Part shown: one piece after another, positions 28,871 to 42,354 of the stretch | How positions within the stretch are numbered: position 1 is the stretch's first letter | How the letters are laid out: the number at the start of each line of letters is the position of its first letter | Source: Elysia crispata | Taxonomy: Eukaryota > Mollusca > Gastropoda > Plakobranchidae | DNA: 64,000 nucleotides | Direction: 5' to 3' | NCBI GenBank assembly: GCA_033675545.1 | Contig: JAWDGP010008052.1 | Span: forward strand, 838,501 to 902,500 | Position numbers and translations under genes: made by a program | Notes under the pieces: model-generated | Seen by the model: the letters and a program-made list of their open reading frames with translations, nothing else | Database searches by the model: none | Told to the model about the DNA's origin: nothing

Positions 28871-31630
28871 TCTCGGTGACACCGATGCAACTTTAAACTG
28901 TACAGACGATATTTTCCCATACGGCAGAACATGTAGGCTAGAATTAGAAATTCTCCGTGTGGGAAAGAAATAAACGCCATGGAGTACATAATAAAACATA
29001 CCGTGCAAGACCTTATTCGAGTATCAGTGCCGGTGACCTTAGTTTGTGATCTTTTGTTTTTTTTTTCGGACTCTGCTGGAAATACGCTGAAGATCAGTAG
29101 TGCCAGTTTATTTAAATAGAGCATTCAAGAGGAACTTGTTCAGTGCGATTTTGCTGTGGTTTTAGGCCAAGAGGATGCAGAGTTTGTGAAGCGATTCATA
29201 GTTATATTAACAAAGCTTTAGTAGAGAAAGCTTGATCGTTATCCGTATCATATATTTTTGTGCATGATTATAAAATGATAACCAATTAATGAAGAGCAGC
29301 TGTTTCTTGCTTAAGATTACTTGAGTTGTCTTTCTTTCATAGTTTAAATTATTGACAACCTCACCGTGAAAATCCTACATAAGACCTGAAATTTAACATG
29401 CCAATACCACTGCATATGATTTTTCTTCGCTACACAGACATACTGGTGTTTTTCAAGACGAGAAAAACACCCAAGTTTACAGTCGATAACATATATAATA
29501 CGTTCTCGGTTCTGGGAGAACGAAATTAAATTCATGAAGTAGCAAACAAAATTTGTAAAAAAATAAAATTATCACTATACGTTCATGCATCACGTCCATT
29601 TTCAATGTACATTATGATAAATTGGCTAAGTGTATAATACTAATACACAGATTACACCCTAGAGCTGTGCTTTTTTTTTATCTCGCTCTTTATGTTTTTT
29701 GTACGATATTTTGTGTATCAGTTTTTTTTTATTTTATACTTCCTATAGTTACTCGATCATTTCCATCTTCAATCTACATCACCATAAAATACTAGCTGTG
29801 TTAAAAAAAACCACCAACACAACGAACATGTGACGTACAATCAAGCTATTATTAAGGTAGATAGCCGCTCCTTCTGTTCTGAATAATACCCAGATTACAC
29901 CCATGATCTGTGCGTTCTTGTCTCACTGTTCATGTCTTATGTAGGGTATTGTGTGGAAAAAAACCAGTTTTCTTTTTTCATTTTATACTTTCTACAGTTA
30001 GATGCAGTAAATAAAAATAATCTCAAGATTTACTGGGGAAGTCACCTTGACAAATGGGGAATTTTGTTTTGTTTTTTAAATATTAAGTCCTTTTTTATAA
30101 TATATATATGGATCTGGATCTCGATGTTAACTGGATCCTTTAAATTCTTTTCTTTTTCTTTTTTCTTTAAATAAATATCTGCCTAAGAAAAGCCTTTAGT
30201 TGTTGAGCCTTATTCGAAATATAATGTTCACAACATTTCGAACAAATACAGTTTATCGCTATTGTCATTATCTACATTATTGTCATCATTACCACACGCA
30301 ACACCGAAAGATGACACGACAAAAACATGAATAATGGGGAAAAAAATCCTCTCGTAATACCTGTATTTAAAGTCCTACTTTCTCCATTGCCCGTATCTTT
30401 ACACGGGGCTTAGCTACGTTGGAACACAGTTATCATTAATGGTATGACTTGAAGAGGCGTTTTAGCTGTCACCAGCTGCTGTATTAGCCGTGTCATTTAG
30501 GACTGTCCTCAAGGTCTACCATAAACTCTCTGATCGACTATCAATCTTCTCTTACAGAGGAAAGCAATGGCCATTCCGTCCTTAATTGCCTTGCAGTGAG
30601 CGCGTTCGATAATGAGTGGATTCGCGTGGTAAATAAGAGAGATAGTTAACTTTATGAAAATCACAATCTGTTTATAGGTCCTTTTGAAACGCTCATTTTC
30701 TTGAAGTTTCAAGTAAATGGGTTGCTACGAATTCCGATAAGGCAATGCATCTCCAGATGTTTTAAAGGGGGGAATTGACTATTATTCAGGAGGATCTTTA
30801 AATAGAGCTGGAAATTACAGAATGAGCTGTTTTTCATTATTAAACCTCCCGGGTGCTGTAATCCTTGGTTTAGATGCAATGACTACTCCTGTTACAGAGA
30901 ACTGTTGCCGAGTTAAAGGTCTCGAACATTTTTAAATCATAGCAGTCTTTGAGTTTCTTCTAATTAGATTTCAACAGACAACTATATATTATTAGAAGTA
31001 TGACATTTGAAGCCACCTAACTATTTGTATCCGAAAAGGATTGAAAAATAACACCTTTTCCCCAATAATTATATTATTGTAGGCCATCATTCTTCCGTGC
31101 TTAATTAAATATTTTTACTTGTTGCAATCATGCGGAACAAGAATTGTCAGCTTATTTTTTTTTAAATCAAAATTATTATTTACAGATCCTTTATAATGGG
31201 CAGATATGAATTACCTCACAGGGATCTTTAACTGGATGATGTTACAAAAAAATTTTTTTGAGTTACGTTTCCATTGATTGGTGGAATCAAAAGGCTACAC
31301 CTCAAGGCACTTTAATAAGAGCTAATATCAGGAACACCCGAAAGTAATAGTTTAAAACTGGGATGTGATGCTGCAACACGACTGCAGATTTTGTCCACAG
31401 ATAAATTAAGATGTCGCCTTGCAGAACACCGCGAATTATAGTTGAGTTTTACCTTTTTTTTTTAAAATTCAGCTGCACGGTTGGTTCTAGTTGTTATCTG
31501 CTAGGATCTTCCATCCCTTTGTTCAAATACAAGCTGTCTAGACACTCTTCAAAACGACCACAAGGCTCAACACTCCGAAACATGGGTAGAAAAAGATAGA
31601 ACGGGGAGATATGAAAATCTACAGACACCA
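28863..31630. other. No gene seen; local diverged duplication
   Basis: Sequence of ordinary complexity with no convincing exon. About 29590-29650, 29640-29790 and 29880-30020 share related segments such as ACAGATTACACCC / CCAGATTACACCC and CCATTTTCAATGTACAT / CCATCTTCAATCTACAT, suggesting an old tandem repeat. Confidence 0.45.
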
Positions 31631-31633
31631 TAA

Positions 31634-31634
31634 C

Positions 31635-31666
<32 letters not shown>
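31634..31666. repeat. (ATCA)n microsatellite
   Basis: Eight ATCA units in a row. Confidence 0.97.
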
Positions 31667-32876
31667 GGCGTCTGGCCTTCTGTTTAGCGTAGGCGATCAT
31701 GACCATCCACACATCTCGATCTCTCGTCGCTTTTAACTTATCTTTCCCTCGTCCTACATTTAGCTACTTTATAGGTCATAACATAATTTTATGAATTTAA
31801 AATTTTGGCTACAATAGGCGACTAAAATACTTAGCAATGGATAAAAACAATTTATGTGCAACAGGGATACTCAAGGTTGTGGGTACCATTGATATCAATG
31901 TATTTTGCTGTATTGAAACGTTGATCTCTTGAGTTTTTTTTTTTTTCTCGTCAATAACTCTGCACTCATTGTTCTTCACCTTAACCACGTCAAATTGAAA
32001 TTTCATCCATGGGGGTAAAAAAAATGAAACAAAGAATCCAGTCGATCGACCTAGCTTTGTCTAGAAAGTGAGAATCTGAATGGACGGGAATGAAGGATTC
32101 GTATTTCACCGAAGTCTGATCTGAGGAAATGGCGCTCCCACTGGTCGTGACAATTCCCGTCATTGTTAGTGTCACTCCATCTATTCATTTCTCAGTGAGA
32201 AACGTCCCTTGGATACTCGTGAGAACTGGACCTACAAGAAACTATTGTGACCTGGACTCTGTGAATTTTTTTTAAAAATTATTTTCTAGATCTACTTCCG
32301 TGTTAGGTACATATTTATATGATTGTATTTAGATGTTTAGATTTTTTTTTGATGAGGATTCCACCCATCAATTCCTATTTTAGCCTTGTGTGTCCGATAT
32401 ATTTAACGTAGTGTGGACCTTAGTGCTCGTGTACGTGAAAGTTTTGTTCCAAAAATGAAGCATTTCGCTACATGAAAACAGTATTGATAAGTTTTCATTG
32501 CCGGCATCTCTGAATTGTGTGACTATCTCTTTTCAAAGTGACTTTGGCTTAAGAGTATTTTGTGATAATGGTAGAGATGTTTTTCAGTCGTACATCATTA
32601 TATCTTGGAAACTTTAGGTAAATAAAAAAAATCTTTTCTGGATCCACAAACTGCCGTCGGACTAAAATTTTAATTGAAATTGTCCAAGAATTTTTTTTTC
32701 TAAAAATGAACTTTGTGCAAATGTAAAGAAACCAAAACTTATATAATTTGCTTGAGGAGGAACAATTAAAAAAAAAAACAACCAGCAAAACAAATAAAAG
32801 GAAATACAATTCAGAAACAACAAAAAAAAAACAACATCAAAACCATCGAGTGTGCAGCCATCTATTTGAGCAGAGG

Positions 32877-32989
32877 AGAAGAAAACTTATCGGAATTTTC
32901 CGTTCCCGCAAACTGCCCAGTTCCAACCTACCGAGGAGCAGGACGTCCAAATGGTGATGGAAGAAACCGCGCTGACCACAGAGATTCTG
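32877..32989 (+). CDS. Candidate exon ending MVMEETALTTEIL (weak)
   Basis: One frame is open from a possible acceptor (TTGAGCAG at 32869-32876, poor pyrimidine tract) to a GTAATA donor after 32989. It reads KKTYRNFPFPQTAQF and continues TEEQDVQMVMEETALTTEIL. If it is a first exon, the start would be the ATG at 32951 or the better-placed one at 32957, both phase 0 at the donor. Composition is protein-like but no family is recognised. Confidence 0.3.
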
Positions 32990-33300
32990 GTAATATCGAG
33001 AGTCGTTCACTTTGCTTTTTTATGTGCTGTAACATAGCTGTTAAAAATATTTGAGTTTCACTCGCTCATTTCTCGCTTTATCTTTTTTTCTCTTTATGTT
33101 TCGATATGGCTTGCCAATCAGTGTACTTTGTTTCCTACTTCTGCTTTGAATTTCTTTATTTACAGTGAACTTTCTTATCTTCTCTTTCCTTGACTCCAAT
33201 TGCCTGCTCCTGTTACGCGATTTATTTTTTTGTTTCAATTTGTTTCAGTTTTCACAAAGCCCCTTGTTCCCCACCCTTTTTTTTTCCCTCTCTGTTTCTC

Positions 33301-33321
33301 GCTGTCTCTCTGTCTCTCTCA

Positions 33322-33391
<70 letters not shown>
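33301..33391. repeat. (TCTG)n then (TC)n compound microsatellite
   Basis: TCTG units at about 33322-33360 pass directly into a TC run to 33391. Confidence 0.97.
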
Positions 33392-33395
<4 letters not shown>

Positions 33396-34780
33396 CTTTA
33401 ACTTCATCACTCTTTCCTTTTTCCGCTTCCGTCATGTCCTAATACTAAATGTAGACTGCTTAGTCTTACTTCTATATTTTAATGTAAAAAAAGAAAAAAA
33501 ATAATTATTCAAGGTTTTTTGTTTTTTTTTAAACAATTTGTGGCTAAATCAAATACATTTTTTTCATCGCCTCCTTGGGTGCATTGAAATTAGTTTGGTT
33601 TAGAGAGCAAATATAAGAAATTGCGCCATTGTTTTGCTCCTAGTCACTCTCCTGAAGCTCTGTGGGAGATTAAGGCGATGTTAATTAATTTAGAACTCTT
33701 ACCCGTCCGCCTTTTACCTGTGCTTATTTTGGATTTTCATCAAAGACACAGCTGCCGTAGTTTACTTCTTTGACGTGAATAATACAAAACATTGATGGAA
33801 ATTTTACCGAGCTATATTTTTATTTCTAGGGCAGTACGTAATTTATTTTATACTTTCTGTAGACCTTCCTAAACTGTGGTTTTGTTTTTCACAAATCGTA
33901 CACCTCACATTCTTTAATTCCGTCACTTTCATATTTATGGCAATTTTTTACTTTACTGAAACAAATGAGTAAGTGTGGTTAAGCGGTTAAAATTGATTAA
34001 TTTCTTTTTGAGGCACAAAATAAATGCACATATTTTGAAAATTCTCTTTCTCATTTTTGGGCAGTAGCCTGTTTGGCTGGAGACAGTCTAATGCTATGTA
34101 TGTTTCATAATGTGTCTTTTTTTTTAATTTTTATTTTCATCGTCATAAGTTATGTATCTCACCAAAGGGAAGCAAACAGGTATTCTTTAAAACTTCTTAA
34201 AGAGGTTTTAAAGTGATATAACCGTAAAAGATTTTATTGGATTTAAACATAGGTCTTATATACCGTGTTGAAACATTTGTGAAAAGGAGAATTTTTTGAA
34301 GTATATTCGACCATAACCATGGGTATCAAAATGCGCGGAAGAGAATAATTAAAAATATTCAGTTTTCATCTTCTCTTTTTTCAAGCCAAATATTTTTTTT
34401 TGTTCTAATATAATGTAAAAGAAGCTTTTGTAGCATAATTTTTTTTAATGTGACCAAGAAAGTTCATTTAAAAAGTCTCCTACTTGATAAGCATGGTATC
34501 AGGCAATTGTATTAAACTCCATGGGCAATGTTTGAAAAGGAAAAAAAAAGTTCTACCTCTCTAATGGTTGTAACTTAATTTGATACGACTTTATCAAGAT
34601 CTGACCTTAATAGTCATCCTATTAAAAACAAAGCTGCAATTCAAAAAAAAAAAAAAAGCAAAAAGAAAAAAGAACAACAAATTACTTCATCTTTTATCTT
34701 GGCAACACTCAGAAAATCCGAAACGACCTTTCTGTGCTTACAATTATAACCGCTCAAAGCTTTTCCATTAAGCTTATTGG
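33392..34780. other. No gene seen
   Basis: AT-rich sequence of ordinary complexity; no conserved frame or clear splice pair. Confidence 0.5.
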
Positions 34781-35925
34781 CTAATTCCGCCGTCTCAATC
34801 AATTTGACTTTCCCTATCGGATAATTCCGCCATCTCTTTTGTCTTCGACTTTCCCTATCGGATAATTCCGCCATCTCTTTTGTCTTCGACTTTCCCTATC
34901 GGATAATTCCGCCATCTCTTTTGTCTTCGACTTTCCCTATCGGATGATTCCGCCGTCTCTTTTGTCTTCGACTTTTCCTACAGGATAACTCCGCCATCTC
35001 TTTTGTCTTCGACTTTTCCTACAGGATAATTCAGCCATCTCTTTTGTCTTCGACTTTTCCTACAGGATAATTCCGCCGTCTCTTTTGTCTTCCACTTTCC
35101 CTATCGGATGATTCCGCCGTCTCTTTTGTCTTCGACTTTTCCTACAGGATAACTCCGCCATCTCTTTTGTCTTCGCCTTTCCCTATCGGATAATTCCGCC
35201 GTCCCTTTTGTCTTCGACTTTCCCTATCGGATAATTCCGCCATCTCTTTTGTCTTCGCCTTTCCCTATCGGATAATTCCGCCGTCCCTTTTGTCTTCGAC
35301 TTTCCCTATCGGATAATTCCACCATCGCTTTTGTCTTCGACTTTCCCTATCGGATAATTCCACCGTCGCTTTTGTCTTCGACTTTCCCTATCGGATAATT
35401 CCACCGCCCCTTTTGTCTTCGACTTTCCCTATCGGATAACTCCGCCATCTCTTTTGTCTTCGACTTTTCCTACAGGATAACTCCGCCATCTCTTTTGTCT
35501 TCGACTTTCCCTACAGGATAACTCCGCCATCTCTTTTGTCTTCGACTTTCCCTATCGGATAACTCCGCCATCTCTTTTGTCTTCGACTTTCCCTATCGGA
35601 TAACTCCGCCATCTCTTTTGTCTTCGACTTTTCCTACAGGATAACTCCGCCATCTCTTTTGTCTTCGACTTTCCCTATCGGATAATTCCGCCATCTCTTT
35701 TGTCTTCGACTTTCCCTATCGGATAATTCCGCCATCTCTTTTGTCTTCGACTTTCCCTATCGGATAATTCCGCCATCTCTTTTGTCTTCGACTTTCCCTA
35801 TCGGATAACTCCGCCATCTCTTTTGTCTTCGACTTTTCCAACAGGATAATTCCGCCGTCTCTTTTGTCTTCGACTTTCCCCATCGGATAATTCCTCCATC
35901 GCTTTCGTCTTCGACTTTCCCCGTT
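34781..35925. repeat. Minisatellite, 41-bp unit, about 28 copies
   Basis: Unit begins GATAATTCCGCCATCTCTTT and continues TGTCTTCGACTTTCCCTATCG. Period was counted as 41 from 34861 to 34902. Copies vary mainly at a few sites (CCATCT/CCGTCT, CCCTATC/CCTACA, AATTCC/AACTCC), and the variant copies are interspersed. The period is not a multiple of 3, so it cannot encode a simple peptide repeat. Confidence 0.97.
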
Positions 35926-38849
35926 TCATTCAATATTGCTTCTAGCTGTATCTCTCTAAATCCCTCCCAGTCTCTAAGATCTTTCGGCAATAATCGAAGC
36001 CGCTATACCGCTATTGTACAAATAATAGGCGCCCGCCTCTACACCCGGCTGACGGATCAGGAATCCTAAGTTATCTATCGTCACGCAGATATAGATGTTT
36101 ATGTATATCGTTAGAATCTATGTAAAAGTACACCGGATACCTTTGCATCTTGATATCCCTCCCTCGCTTCATCCTTCTCCTATCTCACCCAGTTGGAGCT
36201 GATGCTGCAGTTTATTTCGTGGAAATCGACGTGCACTCTTTCATCAGTCCTTACGCACCCACCAAACGGTCTAGGTTTGAAACGGGACACTAAAATGCTT
36301 TCAACATTTCAACAGCCACAGGTGGCTAAGACCCCGAAGCGGTATGAGTTACGTATGTAGGATCGATTTCATTCCCCTCTTTGTCAATCTGTCTTTCGCT
36401 TACATCACGTGTAATCTCAGTCATGAAATTGTATTGAGCTGTGGAGATTTTTTTTTTTATGTATATACCTTATTAACAGTGTTCGTAATGGTTATAGCAT
36501 CACGTTTTTTCTTCTTCTCAAATACGCAGTTATAGTTCGGAATTGATTTCGGAAGAGGAAGAAAGAAATAAAAGATACATCGTGTGAGTCGATTATGCGA
36601 AAGACTTATTGTTAATTTCAAATGTATTTCTATGTGTGTATTTACCTACTGACCTGTTTAGACTTTCTTTTTGATGAAAAATATAATCTTTAACATTCCG
36701 TCTTCACCAACTTATGGGACATCTTTTAATCAAACAAAAATTGTATGAATTGAAAAAAAAATAAGGGGAAAAATCTCACCTCCGGTTTAGGGAATTTAAA
36801 GTATATTAAGATAAAAATGTGCATAATAATGTTCGTATCGTTATGACTTTGTATAAATTTCAACCTTTGATAAGGACTGCTCTATGAAACGAAGATGTAG
36901 AAGAAGAAAGAGAGTAATTTTGACCATGAATTAACAGGAGATGTTGAAAAGCAAATATTTTTTCATTATAATGATAGTGAAGTCTAAAAAGCTTTACTAC
37001 TAAAGGAAAAAAACAAAAAACCAAACCAACAACAACAACTAAACGTGATTTCTTGATGACATAATATCTAACCCTGGGTTTCAAAACATTCATAATTATA
37101 TGCGGGAGGTTGTCTTTTTACCTGAGTATTTTTAAACAATTTTGTGGAAGAGCTCGGTTTTCGTTCAATTTTTTAAATACTCAGTGTATATCCTGTTATG
37201 GAGACGGATTCGCTGATAATATTTTTTTCTTGAAAGTTTTACGAATACTCAATTATAGAAAAAGCTTATAGTATTATATGCCATTTCTTCTTTTTCATCT
37301 TTTTCTTCTTCTTTTTTTTTCTTTTTCAAATGAGCATATAACTAGCTTGTTTTGATCGATATTTTAGGGAATCACTTAAATCAATTATAAGATAAAAGGA
37401 GCCCTTTATTTTATTTTACTTTCGACAGTGTTATTTTTTTTGTCACATTTTTTTGTAGAAAATAAAAATCATAAGGTATATCTTTCACGATGAAATTATC
37501 GTATAAATCTAAAAAAGTAAGTTATTAGAAAAGCCCGTCCCTATTATTCAAAAATATAAAATAAAAAAAAATGCAAAATAAAAAAAGTAAAACAAAACAA
37601 ACAAATAAAACGAAAACAAAATAGGATTCTAGAAATAATAAAAATGAGAGTCGACTAAAAACTGGCAAGAATCAATAAGAACCGAAAGTATATGAAAAAA
37701 AATGTACGGAATAAACTCTCATATAAAACGGAAAAAACTCTGAAGCTTGAAAATAGTCAAAAGCAAAACTACTTACAGCGTAGAACTCAAAATCTGTAAG
37801 AATTTTTGCAAAATAGCAAAATATATATATATATATATTTTAAAAATATTTTTGAAAAAAAAAAAAGGGGGGGGGGGGGGGAACTCTGAATTCACTTCGA
37901 CATTTTACAAACGTGCGTTGTCTTAAAGTACATAACCTGAGGTTAGATGAAGATATTTTTGTCTTGTCCCTTCCCTTATCAGCTCACCTTGATCGAGTCT
38001 TATCGACGTGTCATTCCACTTAACATGACATAACTATTAATACAACTTAGTTTCTCTTAGATACGGGCACAAAATGCAACATTGAATACTCTCGCTTTCT
38101 CCGATTCTACCGAGGTTAATTCGACACTACCAAAAATAGGTTTAATGCCGTAAAAAGGTCTACAATTCTAATCCGACATATTTACTCACCTATTTTGTCG
38201 GGTGACTTTCATAGAAATACTTTTCACGTTTCGTTTTCTGTTGATTTTATTTAACATTTAATAGTTTTAAAGTTTTAGAAGCGCATTTGGTCATATGCTA
38301 AAGCCTTTTGTGTTAATATCTATGTATTGAACATAACTTAAATGTTTTTTTTTTTTTTAATTTAAATCGTGTTAAATGCGGTCACAATATGCAACTTTAA
38401 TGAACCCTCTTTTTTGCCGAATACTCACTAAGCATCTTTTTTAAGACTATTGAATTTGTTTTTTTTTCTAACGGGCTTCGAACCATACGGTACTCCGTGG
38501 ATGAATTAAAAGCCCTTCAGATCGCCGATACTGCCCTCTCTGGTCCGAAATTTGTTTTAAGACCAGACTATAAAACCTTAAGATGACTCTAAAGTGGACA
38601 GAATTTATCAATCAGTCAATCGGCATGTTGGAAAAGCCCTAAAGCTCCTAGATACGACAGTTTCAAAATTATACTGAAAAAAAAAATGATAATGAAATAG
38701 AGAGAAAAAGTATGATGTCACTTTTGGTTCTAAACAATCCGAGAAGAAAAAAAAAGAGTGTTCTCATGGCCTCTGACCCGCCACTCATGAACTGCGTACA
38801 TTATGGCACCCAGTACAGTATGAACAAGATTGCCTTCGGACGTTAATGC

Positions 38850-38887
<38 letters not shown>

Positions 38888-39974
38888 AAATACATATAAG
38901 ACAGAACTGCTATTGAGACACCAATATATCGGAAATATTTTGTTTAGAACGAGCAACTACCCGTCGTCAATGTGAAGAGACATGATGACTTTTCCTCCCT
39001 AATGAACCTAGGTCGAGTGCACGATGGCACGTGAGTAGGTCGGCAAGAATCATTTTCTTTTTTTAGTTTCACGCCACGCCGCGCGCATTTTGTAGCGGTT
39101 TGACTTTTATCATGAATATAAGATATGCTTGATTACTTTTTTATGTGTGTGTGAGAGAGAGAAAGAGAGGGTATTTGATAGCAAATTTTTTGCTTTTTCC
39201 CCCTAATGGCAGTCAGGATGCCTTACGTACATGGATCAAAGACATATTTATTATAATTATTGGATTTTTTCCCCCCCCATTGTAATCATCGGAATTTTGA
39301 CTTTTACTGAATATCTGTGTAAAGGGAACTTTATATCCACCGCGAACTGCCGGTTCAAATTGCAGCGCATAAAGTAATATGGAGAGGTAATAGAGAGAGA
39401 ATATTTTGAACGCGCTGATAGGACAGGCCAGGGCTTTTTTTTTGTAACCATAAAGTCGCTTTGTAAATTCTACTTAGTCGTAGAGTGCGCAGGGCACACC
39501 GTCTGTTGACAGCAAGATAACTTATTAGTGCTGCTTCATTTTGCGGATTTACATATACTGTTTTAATTCTTATAATCATTCTGTTTTTCTCTTTTTTTTT
39601 TAGACGCGTTATATTGGACGCGTTATTGCAAAGTTTGTTTTGACCAAGAGACAACCCATTTAGATCTGATCTTTCTTACACTCTGAGTACAAGGCTGATA
39701 TTATTTTTAAAAAGCAGTTTCGACTTAAAAACAGAAAAGAGGGATTTTTATAGACGTTAACACTTCTTAAAGTTATATTTTCGATGACGCGTTGAAATGT
39801 GCGCGATTTGGTACTGTTACTGTAGGTTACAATCAAATACAAGCTGAATTTAAATCCGTTGTACAGTTGTAAAGGGTGATGGACCAAAACAACTTGGAGA
39901 TTAAAATAAAGTTTAAGGAGGTTTTTGAAAGTGTCTGAACTGCTGTGAACTGGCAATCTTCAAAAACGGAATTC
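35926..39974. other. No gene seen; homopolymer and TA tracts
   Basis: Includes a short (TA)n at 37821-37839 followed by an A-run/G-run junction at about 37857-37881 (16-17 G) and a (TA)n at about 38851-38872. No conserved frame on either strand. Confidence 0.5.
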
Positions 39975-40019
39975 ATGACGGATAAGGAATCTGTCTCGGG
40001 CGGGACACTGCAGGACAAT
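39975..40019 (+). CDS. Candidate short first exon (MTDKESVSGGTLQDN)
   Basis: The ATG opens 15 codons that run exactly to a consensus donor, AAT^GTAAGT (phase 0). Start context is weak (TTCATGA). It shares the donor phase with the exons at 11307, 21046 and 54029. No family recognised. Confidence 0.28.
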
Positions 40020-40069
40020 GTAAGTGTGAATCTCGAACATATCACTGTTCACTACAAATATCCTTTTCG

Positions 40070-41120
40070 TTTTGTCTTATTCAATTTGGTGCGATTGAAA
40101 TTTGCAGGTTAAAATAACGAGCTCGATTTGTACACTTTTTAATGTAAAAATGAATTATAAAGTGCCGACTTTTTTTTTTTTTTTTTGCAACGCAATATTT
40201 TGTCCGTTTCATAGTGCCCGCGAGTTTCAAAGGATGTTGAGCTGTTGAGAACCGTATGCGCAATTTTATGAGCAATGTTATATTTATTGCGCACTATAAG
40301 ATTCTCAGTCTGACGCCAAATTTCATCGATTAAGATCGCTTTTGACGCTGTCAGTGAAGTAAACATTTAGATTGTTCGCGATGGCAGTATACGTTACCTA
40401 AGAATACATCAATACAGCATTGATAATGACTCGCGATATGAAGTGTCTAATCCCTAACTCTCCTTATCTCCATCTGTTTTTTTTTATCTGTCTCCTTCTC
40501 TTTCTTTCTTTCTCCCTCCCTCACTCTTCACCCTCTCTTTCTCTTAGTATTTCCTCTCCCTCTTTGGACATACAGTATGCTTTATGTATGCTCCTGATAA
40601 TTTTTTTTAAAAATTGTAAATTAAAATGTAAAATGTAAATGTAAACATAAAATGAAAAAAAAAAAAATCTCCGACCTTTACTTTTTATAATTTTGGTTTT
40701 TTTTTTAGCTGATAATAAAAACCCCTACATGCAATAACATTGATAGGAAACGTTTTGATGATATTAAAATTTGAACTCTGAAATAACGATATGGATTTTC
40801 GCACATTCTTTGCGCACGTGTCCAGAATTTTTTTTTTTTTATTTTTTTTTGGTTGATCAAAGTTACCGCATCGGTTAATGGGTTTTGAAACTCCGGACGT
40901 TCAGTAAGTTTTAAAACCGTATGCGTATCATGACCAATCTTTATCACGCGCTGCAGTATCAATTTTGATCGACTGTTAGTAACTAAGAAGAATGCGCCCA
41001 ACAATTGTAAGCATCAGCAGTAAAATAAGCCTTTAGATGTCTGGCGGTGTATGTGTTACTTAGGATTACAATAGCCTAGCTAACCGCAATGTTTTAAAGA
41101 TAACACGCAGTATGAAGTCG
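40070..41120. repeat. Diverged tandem duplication, about 380 bp units
   Basis: About 40070-40450 and 40750-41120 align over their length. Shared pieces include ACCGTATGCG (40252 and 40917), the order T-run then GCAC/GCGC-type sequence, GTTACCTAAGAATACA / GTTACTTAGGATTACA, and CGATATGAAGT / CGCAGTATGAAGT, each copy followed by pyrimidine-rich sequence. Offset is about 670-680 bp. Confidence 0.65.
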
Positions 41121-41129
41121 CTTTCTGTG

Positions 41130-41219
41130 TTTCTCTTTCTCTCTGTCTGTCTGTCTGTCTGTCTCTGTCTCTGTCTGTCTGTCTGTCTGTCCGTCTGTCT
41201 CTCTGTCTGTCTGTCTGTC

Positions 41220-41311
<92 letters not shown>

Positions 41312-41324
41312 TCTCTCTCTTCTG
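41130..41324. repeat. (CTGT)n/(CT)n compound microsatellite
   Basis: CTGT units with CT interruptions at 41140-41252, then a CT run to about 41320. Confidence 0.97.
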
Positions 41325-41817
41325 TTCATAATGTGTGCCCCTAATATTTATTGAAATATATTGGAGGTGAAAATAGAACACTAAAAAAAAAGAAGGTAAT
41401 AGTTTGATTAGAAAAAAATTGAGACTGAAAAGGCAAACGCAACAATCATTTGAAATATTTATGGGCATTCTATTTGATGATATATTCATTTATTAACCTC
41501 AATATTAATGTGCATAACATGGGTCTTGGGTGGGCTAAAACGTGAATATCCCTTTTCGATTCTCTTTCCATTTGATACCTTTTGACTTTCTCACCACGCA
41601 TACACTTAAATACATTATCAAACAGCCAAATCACTATTCAAACATAACATTTTATTAACTCGAAAAAAGAAAAAAAAAGAACAAACCAACAACAACAAAT
41701 TTAAATGAAAGAACAAAAAATTGTTATAAATTATAATCCCGGGTTCTATTATAGGTAATATTACGGTTGCCATACAACAAAGGGCATTTCATTCCAGCGC
41801 CATATGCGCCATAAATG

Positions 41818-41818
<1 letters not shown>
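41325..41818. other. No gene seen
   Basis: AT-rich sequence between two simple-repeat arrays; no frame or splice pair of note. Confidence 0.5.
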
Positions 41819-41849
<31 letters not shown>

Positions 41850-42019
41850 CATACATACATACATACATACATACATACATACATGCATGCATGCATACAC
41901 AAATACACACATACATACATACATACATACACATATCTTAATATATACATATCTTTTCGAGATGCTTATAATAATGGGCATGGGAAAAGTAGGGGTTTGG
42001 GGGGGGGGGGGGGGGGGGG
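41819..42019. repeat. (ATAC)n array and a 21-G run
   Basis: CATA/ATAC tetranucleotide units at 41819-41934 with TGCA variants, then a run of about 21 G bases at 41999-42019. Confidence 0.97.
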
Positions 42020-42354
42020 AGATGAGGTGAGCGGGAGTGAAGGGATTCACTGTATTTCATGTCTCCTAAGTTGTTTCCTTCTCTCGATTCTCATTTTTTT
42101 TTTAAGGAAAAAACAACACCCGACTATAATAAATTATGAGCAAGTGAGCGGATCAATCGATTCCCCGATCAGTGTTGCGTGTTCGGCGAAACACCTGTGC
42201 ATTCTTTCTCCGTTCTCGCTCATCTCTGATCTGATGTGCTGATGCTCGCTGAGTGCTCACGTGTAAAGACACGGCGTCTTCCTTTGGGTCAGTGGGTCCG
42301 CCGCTCGGATCCTGACCGGAAAACCAGCTTGACGTCGAGTCCTGCGGTAAAGGC

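Noticed and set aside
34641..35990. Frames reading GKVEDKRDGGIIR-type repeats
   Set aside because: The 41-bp period forces a frame change every unit, so no stable peptide repeat is encoded.
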